64,000 nucleotides of DNA from Oscillospiraceae bacterium (GCA_022650455.1 JALCPO010000005.1:1-64000); one strand, 5' to 3'. Shown: positions 1 to 10,239, counted from the first letter of the stretch. Notes: generated by a model from the sequence alone, not told the origin. Numbers and translations: made by a program.

Positions 1-1042
1 ATTCCCGGTATCCGTCACGGTTTGTGGTTGAGTAGCGCAGGACCTGGTTGTTTGGGCAGAGAACACAGTCATAATATTGGTCGTACACATATTCGCAGGG
101 CTTGAAATATCCTTTTTTGCTCATTGGCCTTTTGTAAGGCAAAACCGGAATTCGGTGGTCGTCCAGAATCTGTTTGCAGATATATGGGATCTTGTAACCG
201 GCGTCGGCAACAACGTACTTGATTTCAGGGAACGTGGCCTTTACTTTGTCATAAATGCTTTTGAACATCACGCTGTCATGGACGTTGGCGGGGGAAAGTT
301 CTACACCAAGGATAAAGTTGTGCCGGTCGCAGGCTGTGTGCGCGGTGTAGGCGAAACATTTTTCATGCTCCCCTTTGTGGAACATGCCACATTCCGGATC
401 GGTGGTGCTTTTTTCAATCTCTTTCGTCTGTCCGGCCCCGCCGCCTTTTCCCGAGCCGTCATCGTCAAACGGCTTTTTCCCATGAACCTCCCGGTCCTTG
501 TTGATTTCCTCCATCAGCTCTTTTTGGTAATGCCTGACCTCTTCCTGAACCTGCACCTTCATTTTCTTGTTTCGGTTGGCGCTGGCCTTGATATGCGTGG
601 AATCAATGAACACCGCCTTCGGATCCACATACTTCAGCTTCACCGCTTCCAGCAGGATACGGGCGAATATCTTCTCAAAAATATCGGTGCCCTCAAACCG
701 CCGGGAATAGTTTTTTCCAAAGGTCGTAAAATGAGGGATCGGATCGTTCCAGTCATACCCCAAAAACCAGCGGTATGCCGCATTGACCTCGATGTCTTTG
801 ATTGTCTGCCGCATGCTGCGGATTCCAAATAAATACTGGATGAACACGATCTTGAACAACACTACCGGGTCTATACTGGGACGACCGGCGTCTTCGCTGT
901 ACTTGTCCTTCACCAAATCATATATGAAACTGAAATTTATTGCTTTTTCGATTTTCCTGAGAAGATGGTCTTGGGGGACTAAATCATCCATGCAGTAAAA
1001 GCCAATCTGCTCCCGGCTGTCTTCACCTTTTTGGTTCAGCAT
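1..1042 (-). mobile_element. IS1182-family-like transposase, partial (runs off left window edge)
   Basis: Reading the minus strand from ATG at 1042 gives MLNQKGEDSREQIGFYCMDDLVPQDHLLRKIEKAINFSF...IDSTHIKASANRNKK...YAYTAHTACDRHNFILGVELSPANVHDS-type sequence, typical of IS1182/IS4-like DDE transposases. The + strand ORF 77..832 is its shadow. Confidence 0.85.
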
Positions 1043-1079
1043 CTTTCATCACCTGCTTCTATTTTACCATCTTCTAAGC

Positions 1080-1121
1080 ACTAAAAAAAGACAAAGTACC
1101 TCTTTTCGATACTTTGTCTTC
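1080..1121 (-). terminator. Intrinsic terminator-like hairpin between parB remnant and transposase
   Basis: AAGACAAAGTA(11 nt)TACTTTGTCTT perfect 11-bp inverted repeat followed on the minus strand by a T-run (TTTTTTTAG). Confidence 0.6.
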
Positions 1122-1609
1122 ACTCTGAATGGTGTTCAACTTGAACACCATTTTCTTTGGAGAGTCTACCGGCCTGCCGTCGCATGGCTTCCAGCTTCAT
1201 TTTGAACGCAAAGGCCCGTTCGCTGGGCAGGATGGTTTCGCGTTGCAAATTGCTGTCCACCATGAGAATGGTCGCAGCGTCATCGTCGAGGTTGCGCACG
1301 ATCACCGGCATGGTTTTTCGCCCGGCCAGTTCGCAGGCGTGGCGGCGTCGATGCCCGGAAACCAGCTCGTACCCGCCCTCCGGTCGGAGGCGCGCAATGG
1401 CTGGAGAAAGCACCCACCAGCTTCACACTTTTCACGGTGCTTTTCATGGATTCGTCGTCCCGCACCTGAAACGGGTGATTTTTGAACGGGAAAAGCTGTT
1501 CAATTGGAATCTGTTGCACCCGCTCGAGAGTTTCGTCTTTTCGCTCCGCATCGGTCTTGAACAGATCGTCCAGCGGGGTGAGTTGAATATTTTTCGCGCT
1601 GCTTTTCAT
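1120..1609 (-). pseudogene. ParB-like partition protein remnant (frameshifted and 3'-truncated)
   Basis: MKSSAKNIQLTPLDDLFKTDAERKDETLERVQQIPIEQLFPFKNHPFQVRDDESMKSTVKSVKLVG continues only in another frame as LSPAIARLRPEGGYELVSGHRRRHACELAG...; frame break near 1411; C-terminus ends abruptly at SKENGVQVEHHSE. Confidence 0.8.
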
Positions 1610-2106
1610 GGGTACGCTTTCACGCTCCTTCTGCGGGACCGGAGTTGTCCAACTCCAGTCGTGTTTTCCGTTTCGGTCGTATAAACCGGGCTTTTCGGTC
1701 GCATGGTGACCAAAAAATCCTCCAACTGCGTTTTGTCCTCTGTCATCCGCAGGCAGCGGGCTTTGGTACCGCGAAACGCAACAAAGCGTTTCCCGCCCTG
1801 CCGTTCGGCAACCAGCGCATAGGCTTCGGTCACATCCCGGAACGCGCGGGGCTGGCTGCTTTTGTCCAAAACGGGCTGAAAACGATGGGGCGTTTTCGTA
1901 TACATGCCGTCGATACCCGCGCCGCCGATGTAATTCCCGTCCGCATCCTTTTCCGATTCCAACAGGGCAAAGCCGGTTTCCAACAGGTAGCCCGGTTCTT
2001 CGCGCTTTTTCCAGAGGCCGACCGGCACCTTCCGTGACTGAATGGCAATTCCCGCGCTTTCGCGGACGGACAGGAAAAACGCCGCGCCGGTTACTTGATC
2101 GGTCAC
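1606..2106 (-). CDS. Hypothetical protein between parA and parB remnants (ICE/plasmid-type module)
   Basis: Open frame with coherent composition overlapping the parB start; no family recognised with certainty. Confidence 0.45.
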   Translation of the reverse strand: MTDQVTGAAFFLSVRESAGIAIQSRKVPVGLWKKREEPGYLLETGFALLESEKDADGNYIGGAGIDGMYTKTPHRFQPVLDKSSQPRAFRDVTEAYALVAERQGGKRFVAFRGTKARCLRMTEDKTQLEDFLVTMRPKSPVYTTETENTTGVGQLRSRRRSVKAYP

Positions 2107-2124
2107 GGCGGCAATAAGGTTTTT

Positions 2125-2650
2125 TTATCGGGAGAGGGACTGGTCACGGCCTCTTTGTCGTTCACCGCGCAGAACATCCTCCGTCAGTTTTTCATAGGCC
2201 GCCACCTTGCCCTGCGGGTCGTAGGCATAGATGCTTTTCCCGGCTACGGTCGCCTCCGCCGCCCGTACGGAAAACGGGATATTCTGCTCAAAAATGTGCA
2301 GCTTGCCCGTGTAGCTATTCCGCAACAGCGCCATAATGTCCTTTGCGAAATTGGTGCGCGCGTCCACCATCGTAAACAGGATACCGTCGATTTTCAGGTT
2401 CGGATTGATCTGCCTGCGGATCTGCCCGATGGTGCGCAGCAGTTCATCCAATCCCTTGATGGGGGTACTGTGCCTGCACCGGAATGATGGTGCTGTCCGC
2501 CGCCGCGAGGGCATTGACGGGCAGCATCCCTAGGGACGGCTGGCAGTCGATCAGGATGCGGTCGTAGCTGCCGCGCACCGTGTCGATGTACTGCCGCATC
2601 ACGGTTTCGCGGCTCATCGCGTTCACCAATGAAAGCTCCAACCCCGCCAC
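2125..2650 (-). pseudogene. ParA-like ATPase remnant (5'-truncated, frameshifted)
   Basis: SYDRILIDCQPSLGMLPVNALAAADSTIIPVQAQY in one frame, PIKGLDELLRTIGQIRRQINPNLKIDGILFTMVDARTNFAKDIMALLRNSY in another; break near 2460. Confidence 0.8.
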
Positions 2651-2826
2651 TGAAGAAGGAAAAGCTCTATCAGATTCACACCGAAAAGATGCTGATGAGC
2701 CAGGTCAGAAGCATCGTGTTCCGTTACATCATGACTTACTACAACCGGGAGCGAATCTATACCGCCAATCCGGGCGGCCTCGCTCCTGCCATGTATCGTC
2801 AGGCCGCCAGAGGGTTGGCCGCTTAA
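2647..2826 (+). mobile_element. C-terminal remnant of an IS3-family-like transposase
   Basis: EKLYQIHTEKMLMSQVRSIVFRYIMTYYNRERIYTANPGGLAPAMYRQAARGLAA resembles the integrase-core C-terminus of IS3-group OrfB; the ParA remnant breaks at the same point. Confidence 0.55.
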
Positions 2827-2960
2827 CTTGCTGATTTTGGGTGTTCAGGTTCTGCACTGTTCTTGACTTCCCCACATATGACATCATTAACAATGATATG
2901 ACCTTTAGTAAAGGCAATTACGGAACGGGCTCTGCCGCCCGGGCCTGCGAAACGCACGGA

Positions 2961-3596
2961 TCAGACGGTGAAATACGCCAGGCCGCCGCTCATGCGGGTG
3001 GTGAGGTACCACAGGCGCAGATCCAGACGGATCGGCCGCCCTTCGTCGGACGCGCGGACGAAAATATTGTCCTTCCCGATTTCCGCCGCGGTGACGGTGA
3101 GCCAGTGCCAGCCCTGGAGGTTTTTGACCCTGCCCCGTGTCAGGTTGAGAAAGCCCAGCGGGCAGTCACAGGCCAGCCCGGCCCGGATAAACTCCGCGAG
3201 CGCGGAAACATCCGGGCGGTCTTTCGCCCGGTTGCCCGGGACACGGAAAACGTGCGGGTGCAGGGAAACACCCCGGCTCCGGGCAAACGCGGCGACGCCG
3301 TCGGAGAACATCTCGACGCGGTTCAGCCCCATGCTCCCGGGTGTGACGAACCGGTAGACCTCTTCCATGTGCCGCACAAAATCGGGACGGTTCCTCGTTT
3401 CGGGACGGTACAGGGACGAGAGCCCCGGGCGGGAAAAGGCGAGATAGGCCAGAATATTGGCCGCGCAGGTCGGCCCGCAGCCGGCCCTGCGGCTCCATTC
3501 GGCCGAGTACCAGTCCTGCGCGCCGCCGAAAAACGAACGGGCTGTTTCTTCGTCCGCAATCGTCAGCAGATCGGGGCGGGAAATGGAAATCACCAT
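2961..3596 (-). CDS. C39/papain-like cysteine peptidase-like protein
   Basis: Start MVISISRPDLLTIADEETARSFFGGAQDWYSAEWSRRAGCGPTCAANILAYLA...GWHWLTVTA: GCGPT Cys motif and downstream His motif; upstream part of the ORF-track ORF is a read-through. Confidence 0.5.
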   Translation of the reverse strand: MVISISRPDLLTIADEETARSFFGGAQDWYSAEWSRRAGCGPTCAANILAYLAFSRPGLSSLYRPETRNRPDFVRHMEEVYRFVTPGSMGLNRVEMFSDGVAAFARSRGVSLHPHVFRVPGNRAKDRPDVSALAEFIRAGLACDCPLGFLNLTRGRVKNLQGWHWLTVTAAEIGKDNIFVRASDEGRPIRLDLRLWYLTTRMSGGLAYFTV

Positions 3597-3643
3597 AAGG
3601 ACGGGATCGCTCCTTTCAGAGGGAGAAACAAAACGACAGGAAG

Positions 3644-3689
3644 AAAAACCCGCATCCGTACCGGAAATCCGGTATCCATGCGGGTTTTT
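3644..3689 (-). terminator. Intrinsic terminator, PPOX-family gene
   Basis: AAAAACCCGCATCCGTACCGGAAATCCGGTATCCATGCGGGTTTTT inverted repeat. Confidence 0.65.
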
Positions 3690-3718
3690 CTCGGTTCCAC
3701 AGCCGGGCGGAGGCCCGG

Positions 3719-4120
3719 TCAGAATTTCAGGACTTCGGGGGCGCCGTCCTGCGAGAAGATCGTGGCAGTCGCGTCCCTCAGGGAAAAGACCACGGTGTTG
3801 CCGTCGCCGGCCCGGTACATTTTCTGAAGTTCCGGGTAGGCGTCCAGCATACTCTGTGCGGCGGAAATCCGGTCGTCCTCGACCGCCGCCGCGTCGATGC
3901 GGATCCATTTGTCCCCGGCCAGGCCGCAGAGCTCCACCTTGGGATTCGCCTTGAGCTGCCGGTAGACGTTTTTCACCTTTCCGGTCTGGAAGTAGAGCTT
4001 ATCCTCGAAAACATGCGCGGTTCCAAACGGGCGGACGCGCGGCTGGCTTTCGTCTTCCGTCGCGAGAAAATACGCTTTGCACTGTTTTAAAAATCCGCAG
4101 ACCTTTTGAACGTTTTGCAT
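3719..4120 (-). CDS. Pyridoxamine 5'-phosphate oxidase family protein (NimA-like)
   Basis: MQNVQKVCGFLKQCKAYFLATEDESQPRVRPFGTAHVFEDKLYFQTGKVKNVYRQLKANPKVELCG. Confidence 0.85.
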   Translation of the reverse strand: MQNVQKVCGFLKQCKAYFLATEDESQPRVRPFGTAHVFEDKLYFQTGKVKNVYRQLKANPKVELCGLAGDKWIRIDAAAVEDDRISAAQSMLDAYPELQKMYRAGDGNTVVFSLRDATATIFSQDGAPEVLKF

Positions 4121-4412
4121 GACGTTATCCTCCTTATGCCTTGATGCCGGTGTTTTCTTTTATGATATACCTGATCCGTCGATAAAACAATATGAAATTC
4201 CCCGGAGGCCGGTTCCGCATTTCCGGAAGGGTGCCCATCCGGTTGACCGTCCCCGCTTCCGGCTGGTATAATGGGGCCGGCCGGCGCAGAGGCCGTACGG
4301 TTCCCCGCGCGGAGAACGACCGTCTGTCGCCCGGAACCGACCGCTTATCAAAAATCGGTGGAAACCGAGCTCCATATCCCTTATGCTGGAACCGGAACAA
4401 GGAGGTGATGGA

Positions 4413-4853
4413 ATGCAAATTGAGATCAGGATCGATGAAACCTGCAAAGAACCAAAGTTCATCGTTGTGACCGACCGGATGACCGACGAACTGAACGATG
4501 CCGTCCGGAGGCTGTCCGAAACCGCCCCGCAGATGATCGCGGGGTTTCGCGGCGACACCCTGAAGGTTTTGGACCAGCCGCAGATTTCCCGTATCTATGC
4601 CGCGGCGGGAAAAATCCGCGCCGTGACGGACTCGGGGGAATACCTGCTCCGGCTGCGCCTCTACGAGCTGGAGGAACGGCTGGACAAAACCCGCTTCGTC
4701 CGAATCTCCAATTCGGAAATCATCAACCTGAAAAAGGTCCGGGACTTTGACCTGAGCTTTGCGGGAACGATTTGCGTTCATCTGCTGGACGGTACGGTTA
4801 CCTATGTTTCGCGGCGGTATGTCGCCAAAATCAAACAAGTGTTGGGAATATGA
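4413..4853 (+). CDS. LytTR-domain DNA-binding protein
   Basis: RBS AAGGAGGTGATG then MQIEIRIDETCKEPKFIVVTD...FVRISNSEIINLKKV...VTYVSRRYVAKIKQVLGI; LytTR signature. Confidence 0.85.
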   Translation: MQIEIRIDETCKEPKFIVVTDRMTDELNDAVRRLSETAPQMIAGFRGDTLKVLDQPQISRIYAAAGKIRAVTDSGEYLLRLRLYELEERLDKTRFVRISNSEIINLKKVRDFDLSFAGTICVHLLDGTVTYVSRRYVAKIKQVLGI

Positions 4854-4863
4854 GGTGAACGGG

Positions 4864-5331
4864 ATGAAAAAGAAAATCCTTGTAAGGTGTCTTGTGGGCG
4901 CGCCGATCGGCCTCGCCGTCAGCGTTCTCATTTCGATCGCGATGTCGCTCGCCGTGGGGGACGGCGTCTATTACGCCGTGGTGCCGGAACTGGCCCGCGA
5001 CTGCGGGGGCGAGCTGAACGCCGTGGCGCTGCAGGCGGTTCTGTCCCTGGTTTACGGCGCGGCGTGGGGGGGAGCCTCCGCCATTTGGGAGATGGACCGC
5101 TGGAGCCTTTTGAAGCAGACGGCCGCCCACCTTGTCGTCTGCTCCCTGGCGACGTTCCCCATCGCCTATTTTACCCGCTGGATGAGCCACAGCCTGCCGG
5201 GGATTCTCGGCTACTTCGGCGTCTTCTTCCTGATTTACGCGGCCATCTGGGCGTCCCTGTATTCGGCCCTCAAAAGGCGTGTGGCGCAGATGAACCGGAA
5301 GCTGAACGGCGGGGAAAAGCCCGGCCGTTGA
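4864..5331 (+). CDS. DUF3021 family membrane protein
   Basis: Four hydrophobic segments, directly downstream of the LytTR gene (a common pairing). Confidence 0.75.
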   Translation: MKKKILVRCLVGAPIGLAVSVLISIAMSLAVGDGVYYAVVPELARDCGGELNAVALQAVLSLVYGAAWGGASAIWEMDRWSLLKQTAAHLVVCSLATFPIAYFTRWMSHSLPGILGYFGVFFLIYAAIWASLYSALKRRVAQMNRKLNGGEKPGR

Positions 5332-5395
5332 TTTTCGGGAACTTTTCGGCGGCACGGCTCATAAGATGGAAGGATATTTCCGCGCAAAAGGAGCG

Positions 5396-5821
5396 ATGGA
5401 TATGCCGGATGGAGAATTCCGGGACTATGGGCCGGTGCCGATTGTGGTCGACATCGAGGAAGCCGCCGAACGGAACGATACGTTCCGCACGGCGCTGTGG
5501 ACGGGGAACCACCTGCAGCTTACCCTGATGAGCCTGAAAGTCGGGGAAGACATCGGGCTGGAGCTGCACCCCAACGTGGACCAGTTCCTTCGGATCGAGG
5601 ACGGGGAAGGGCTCGTCCGGATGGGAAACCGCCGGGACGATCTGAATTTTCAGAGAAGGGTCGGCTCGGACGACGCGATCGTCGTGCCGGCCGGGACGTG
5701 GCACAACGTGATCAACATTGGAAACAGGCCGTTGAAGCTCTACTCGATTTACGCCCCGCCGCAGCATCCGCGGGGGACCGTCCACCGGACGAAAGCCGAG
5801 GCCATGGAAGCCGAACGCTGA
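5396..5821 (+). CDS. Cupin domain-containing protein
   Basis: LELHPNVDQFLRIEDGEGLVRMG...DDAIVVPAGTWHNVINIGNRPLKLYSIYAPPQHPRGTVH. Confidence 0.85.
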   Translation: MDMPDGEFRDYGPVPIVVDIEEAAERNDTFRTALWTGNHLQLTLMSLKVGEDIGLELHPNVDQFLRIEDGEGLVRMGNRRDDLNFQRRVGSDDAIVVPAGTWHNVINIGNRPLKLYSIYAPPQHPRGTVHRTKAEAMEAER

Positions 5822-5841
5822 CCGATGTTGGGAAAAAGAGA

Positions 5842-5881
5842 GGCCCATGGATTTCCCCGCGGGGAGAAGTCCATGGGCCGA
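5842..5881. terminator. Hairpin between convergent genes
   Basis: GGCCCATGGATTTCCCCGCGGGGAGAAGTCCATGGGCC inverted repeat. Confidence 0.5.
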
Positions 5882-5912
5882 TGCCGGTTGCGGAAAGCCG
5901 CGGGGATTTCCC

Positions 5913-7934
5913 TCAGCCCTTCCACAGGCCGAACAGCTTCAGAAATTTCTGCCATACCGTCAGCGCCGGCGCCGTCTTTTTGGCGGGGACGGCCGTTTCC
6001 GGCACTTCGATGGAACCGGTTTTGAGGACGAACTGCACGGAGTTCACGTCGGTGTTTTCCCCCGAGACGAAGGAAACCGGTTTGCTTCCGCCGCCGGTGA
6101 GCTCCGAGAGAATCTCGTCGGCCTGGCCGCTGATTTCCGTGTCGATTTTCGAGGTTTTTTCCCGGAAGGTTCCCGTTCCGCTTTTCAGGTCGGCCGCGCC
6201 GTCGTAGAGCTGGACGACTCCGTCCATGAGGTCGTTCGTGCCGTCGGAAAGCGTGCCGCTTCCTTCCGCCAGCGCCCGGCTGCCCCCGGCCAGGTCGGAC
6301 GAGCCTTTCACGACCCCCGTGTAGCCGGAAACGAGCTTGGCGACGCCGCCCGTGTAGGCGTTGATCCCGCCGTCCAAAGCGGAATACTTGGCGGCCAGCG
6401 TGTTGATGCCGTTCGAGAGCTCCGCCATGTCCACCAGCATCCCGCCGAGCGCCTGCCCGAGCCGGGCAATTTTGGAATCGAACACCGCGTACTGGGAATT
6501 CAGCTCGGCGGCCCCGCCGGAAAGCTGGGAGACGGCGGAGGACACGCCGCCCAGGTAGGTTTCGGTTCCCCCGATGGCCGCGTTGTTGCCCTCGAGCAGC
6601 GTGACGAGGTTCGTGAGCTGATCGACCTGCGCCTTCAGCCGGGCGGCCTGCGTTTCCTGGCCGGGGATATTCTTGATTGCGTTATAGGTTTGTTCCAGTT
6701 TGGCGATTTGCTTCCGGAGGTTTGTTATTGCCTGGGCGTTGCCGGCCTTCAGCGTGTCGACGTTCAGCCCGCGGGCCGCGAGGGCGGCCTTGTACTGCCG
6801 ATAGCCGACGCTGGATTTTAAAGAGCCGAGGCCGGAGGAGATTCTGCCGATCCCCGCTTTGATGCCGGAGGAGGCGTTCACAAGGGCGCGGATCCGGTCG
6901 GCGGACAGGGAAACCTTGGACAGGGCCGCCTGGATGCGGCCGAGGGCGGATTTGATCTGCGCGGAACCGGAGGTGAGCGAAGAGGATTTCCGGTTCAGCT
7001 CGTTGAGCCCGTCCTGCACCTGATCGATTCCGTCCGTCAGGGCGGCGACGCCGCGGTCCAGGTCGGCCGACCCGCTTTTCAGGCCGTCCGTGCCGGAGAC
7101 GAGCCGACCCGTTCCGTCCTTCAGGCCGGACGCGCCGTTTTTCAGGCTTCCGGCCCCGTCGTCGAGCTGGCGGACGGCGTCTTTCAGCTCGTCGGCTTTT
7201 TTCATGAGCTCGGCGTCGTCCACCTGGATGTTGAGGTTGAGCCGGATCCCGTTGATGGCGACGGCGTCCATCTCAAAATCCGTTACGTCGGAGGTGATGG
7301 TAAGGTCTGCGCCTTTGCCGGGCAGGACCGTGTAGGTCAGCTGCTTTTTCCCGCCCGCGTTGGCGACGGTGGCGCCGTCGGCCTTAATATTGCTGCATTT
7401 GTCCGAATCGAGGGAAAAGGTGGCCTGCAGGGCGTAATTTTTATAAAAGGTTTCGTCGCAGGCCGGGTTCTGGGTGATCCGCATTTTTATGGTGAGCGCC
7501 CCGGATTTTCCGGCGATCTTCTCCGCGGGATACTCTTGCCCGTCCAGAAAATACCGGATGGAGACGTTCCAGGGAAGCTCCGGGTTTTTGAGCTTCCCCT
7601 CGTAGTAAAGCTTTTTGCCGGTATTGGTGACGGTGACCCGGGTGCCGTCCTGCGTGATTTTATCGTCCGTGGTCATGTTGCGCACGGAGGAATAGTCGCC
7701 GTAGTCCACAATAGGGCCTTTTTTGTCGAAGATGTTCACGACGTACGTTCCGCCCACCGAACCGTCGCGGTTCAGCATGGCGTACACGACTTCGTCCTTG
7801 CCGCCGGACGAATCGTCGGCCGCCGCCGGGACGGGCATGGAGACGAGCAGGGCCGCGGCGAGGAACACGGCGCAGGAGCGTTTCAGCCGGCTGAAAACGG
7901 CTGTTCCGTTTTTTCCCTTTCTCATGGTTTTCAT
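5913..7934 (-). CDS. Secreted YhgE/Pip-like coiled-coil protein
   Basis: Signal peptide; long LxxGxxxLxxG-type repeats (LKNGASGLKDGTGRLVSGTDGLKSGSADLDRGVAALTDGIDQ); adjacent to MMPL transporter. Confidence 0.7.
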   Translation of the reverse strand: MKTMRKGKNGTAVFSRLKRSCAVFLAAALLVSMPVPAAADDSSGGKDEVVYAMLNRDGSVGGTYVVNIFDKKGPIVDYGDYSSVRNMTTDDKITQDGTRVTVTNTGKKLYYEGKLKNPELPWNVSIRYFLDGQEYPAEKIAGKSGALTIKMRITQNPACDETFYKNYALQATFSLDSDKCSNIKADGATVANAGGKKQLTYTVLPGKGADLTITSDVTDFEMDAVAINGIRLNLNIQVDDAELMKKADELKDAVRQLDDGAGSLKNGASGLKDGTGRLVSGTDGLKSGSADLDRGVAALTDGIDQVQDGLNELNRKSSSLTSGSAQIKSALGRIQAALSKVSLSADRIRALVNASSGIKAGIGRISSGLGSLKSSVGYRQYKAALAARGLNVDTLKAGNAQAITNLRKQIAKLEQTYNAIKNIPGQETQAARLKAQVDQLTNLVTLLEGNNAAIGGTETYLGGVSSAVSQLSGGAAELNSQYAVFDSKIARLGQALGGMLVDMAELSNGINTLAAKYSALDGGINAYTGGVAKLVSGYTGVVKGSSDLAGGSRALAEGSGTLSDGTNDLMDGVVQLYDGAADLKSGTGTFREKTSKIDTEISGQADEILSELTGGGSKPVSFVSGENTDVNSVQFVLKTGSIEVPETAVPAKKTAPALTVWQKFLKLFGLWKG

Positions 7935-10000
7935 GATTTCAGCTCCTTAGAAAGAAAATGAAGGTTTCCGGATGTTTTTTCAATCGGTTTATCCAGCACG
8001 TACAGCAGCCCCGGCAGGACGAAGAAAACGATGCCCATGGACAGGAGCGTGCCGGTCCCGAGCAGCCTGCCGAGCTGGTTCAGGATCCCGTGGGAGGAGA
8101 TAAACCCGAGAAGGTACCCCACGACGACCAGGATGCTGCCGGAGGTGATGATCGGCACGGTGGTCACCGCGACCGTCCGCCGGACGGCGTCCATTTTGGG
8201 AAGCGTCTTCCGGAAGCCCAGGTACCGGTTCGCGAACAGGATGGCGTAGTCCACCGTCGCGCCGAGCTGGATGGAGCCGATGATCAGGTAGGAGATATAG
8301 AAAAGCGTGGTGCCGGCGAAATAGGGGATGGCCTGGTTGATCCAGATCGCCGTTTCGATGGAGAGCACGAGGACCACCGGGACCGTCAGGGAGCGGAACA
8401 TAACCAGCAGCACGAGGAAGACCGCTCCGACGGCAATCAGGTTGACGCGCACGTCGTCCGCCTGGATGGTGTCCATCAGGTCGTAGGTGCTGACGCTTTC
8501 CCCGGCGAGGTACCATTTCCCCGGGTAGTATTTTTCCGCGGTGCCGCGGATGGTTTTCACCAGCGAGAACGCTTCGTCCCCCTCGTACGAGGTTTTGGCC
8601 GTCAGCACCATGCGGCTGTAATGGCGGGATTCCAGCTTCGAGAGGGTGTCGGCGTCCAGGTACTGGGCCGGGACCTCGGCCCCCACGTTGTTGACGTAGG
8701 ACAGGACGCTGCTGATTTGGGGGATCCCTTTCAGGGCGTTGTTCAGCTCCGTTTCCTTCGCGGTGTCGCCTTTCGGGACGATCAGCACCATGGCGTTGGA
8801 CTTGCCGAACGCGGTGTTGATGGCGTTGATGTCCCGGCCGACCTGCGTGGAGGCCTGGAAGATGTGCTCCGAGCCGTAGTAAAAATCGTTTTTGTCGCGG
8901 GCCAGGAAGCCGGGGGCGATCAGCAGGCAGAAAACGAGGGCCAGCGGCAGCATCGCGCGGCTCACGGCATGGCCAAATTTGTCGAACTTCGGCAGGAACG
9001 GGCGGTGCCTCGTCTTTTCGATCCAATGGTCCGCGAGCAGCATGAGGACGGGGAAAAGGGTAAAGACGGTCAGCAGGCTGAAGCAGATCCCCTTGGCGAG
9101 CGCCAGCCCCAGGTCGGGACCGATGCGGAACCGCATCAGGATCAGCGCGGCAAACCCGATGACCAGCGTGAGCCCGCAGGAAAGGATCGTGCCGAACGAC
9201 CCGCACAGGGCGGCGAGCATGGCCTCTTCCGCGCCCAGCCCCTTCTGCCGGTGCTCCTCGTAGCTGTGCAGGAGAAACACGGAAAAGTCGAGCGAGACGG
9301 CGAGCTGCAGGATGTTCCCCGCGCCGCTCGTGACAAAGGAAATGGTGCCGAACATCAGGTTCGACCCGGCGTTCAGGACGATGGCGATCCCGATGGCGGC
9401 CAGCATGACGACCGGCTCGGCCCAGGAGGTCGTCGTGAGGACCAGGATCAGCAGGACGACGAGGACGGCGATCTTCACGATGACGGAAAGCTCGCTCATG
9501 GTGGACTGCGTGGCGGCCGCCGTCAGCACGGCGGGCCCGCTCATGGCGTTGGAGCCGCCGATCAGCCCGCGGATGGCGTTGACTGCGGACACGCGCTTGT
9601 CGTCCGCGATGGTTACGGTGTACAGCGCGTTGTTGTTTTTATAGTACGTCTGGACGGTGTCCGCGTCCTGCGTTTCCAGCGGCTCCTTCACGTCAACGGC
9701 GTCGTCCAGCCATGTCACGTCGGTGACGCCGTCGATCTTGGCCAGCTTCTGCTTGTATTGCAGCGCCTCGGCGACGGACACGCCGGAGACCATGACCCGC
9801 GCGTTCGGGATACCCCCGCCGAACTCATCCTTCATCACGTCGATGGCCGTGGTGGAAGCGGCGCCTTTGGGGAGATAATCGTTCATATCGTAGTCGACCC
9901 GGATCTGCGGGTAAAGCAGGGCGCATACGAGACAGCCGACCGCAAAGACGGAAAGGACCGCCGCCTTATGCCCTAAGATCCATGAGAATATTTTTTTCAT
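7931..10000 (-). CDS. MMPL/RND family transporter
   Basis: MKKIFSWILGHKAAVLSVFAVGCLVCALLYPQIRVDYDMNDYLPKGAASTTAIDVMKDEFGGGIPNARVMVSG; two sets of RND transmembrane segments. Confidence 0.9.
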   Translation of the reverse strand: MKKIFSWILGHKAAVLSVFAVGCLVCALLYPQIRVDYDMNDYLPKGAASTTAIDVMKDEFGGGIPNARVMVSGVSVAEALQYKQKLAKIDGVTDVTWLDDAVDVKEPLETQDADTVQTYYKNNNALYTVTIADDKRVSAVNAIRGLIGGSNAMSGPAVLTAAATQSTMSELSVIVKIAVLVVLLILVLTTTSWAEPVVMLAAIGIAIVLNAGSNLMFGTISFVTSGAGNILQLAVSLDFSVFLLHSYEEHRQKGLGAEEAMLAALCGSFGTILSCGLTLVIGFAALILMRFRIGPDLGLALAKGICFSLLTVFTLFPVLMLLADHWIEKTRHRPFLPKFDKFGHAVSRAMLPLALVFCLLIAPGFLARDKNDFYYGSEHIFQASTQVGRDINAINTAFGKSNAMVLIVPKGDTAKETELNNALKGIPQISSVLSYVNNVGAEVPAQYLDADTLSKLESRHYSRMVLTAKTSYEGDEAFSLVKTIRGTAEKYYPGKWYLAGESVSTYDLMDTIQADDVRVNLIAVGAVFLVLLVMFRSLTVPVVLVLSIETAIWINQAIPYFAGTTLFYISYLIIGSIQLGATVDYAILFANRYLGFRKTLPKMDAVRRTVAVTTVPIITSGSILVVVGYLLGFISSHGILNQLGRLLGTGTLLSMGIVFFVLPGLLYVLDKPIEKTSGNLHFLSKELKS

Positions 10001-10227
10001 TGTGACGCCTCGTTTTACAACTCATTCTTTCGGGATCCCGGCGCGGAACCCGCCGGGACGGGATCGTTTTCCGAAAGGGCGGGCGCATTCCCGGATTTTT
10101 CGGCACGTTTTGGTCATGCTGGAAACACCTCCGTTTTCTGTGTATAATAGAAGGCGGGCGGTCCGCGCCGGAAGGCGGGGAACCGGGCCTGATTTCTGAA
10201 CACACATATTGTTTTATAGACACGTGA

Positions 10228-10239
10228 GTATTATAATAC
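10228..10239. promoter_or_regulatory. Palindrome in the divergent MMPL/TetR intergenic region (candidate operator)
   Basis: GTATTATAATAC perfect 12-bp palindrome flanked by CACGTGA... Confidence 0.35.

Noticed and set aside
2841-3827. 328-aa + strand ORF opposite the cysteine-peptidase-like gene
   Set aside because: Low-complexity shadow translation; the minus-strand frame carries the coherent protein.
3597-3908. N-terminal extension of the 2961..3908 minus ORF
   Set aside because: Extension overlaps the PPOX gene and its terminator and has shadow-like composition; the internal ATG at 3596 is a better start.
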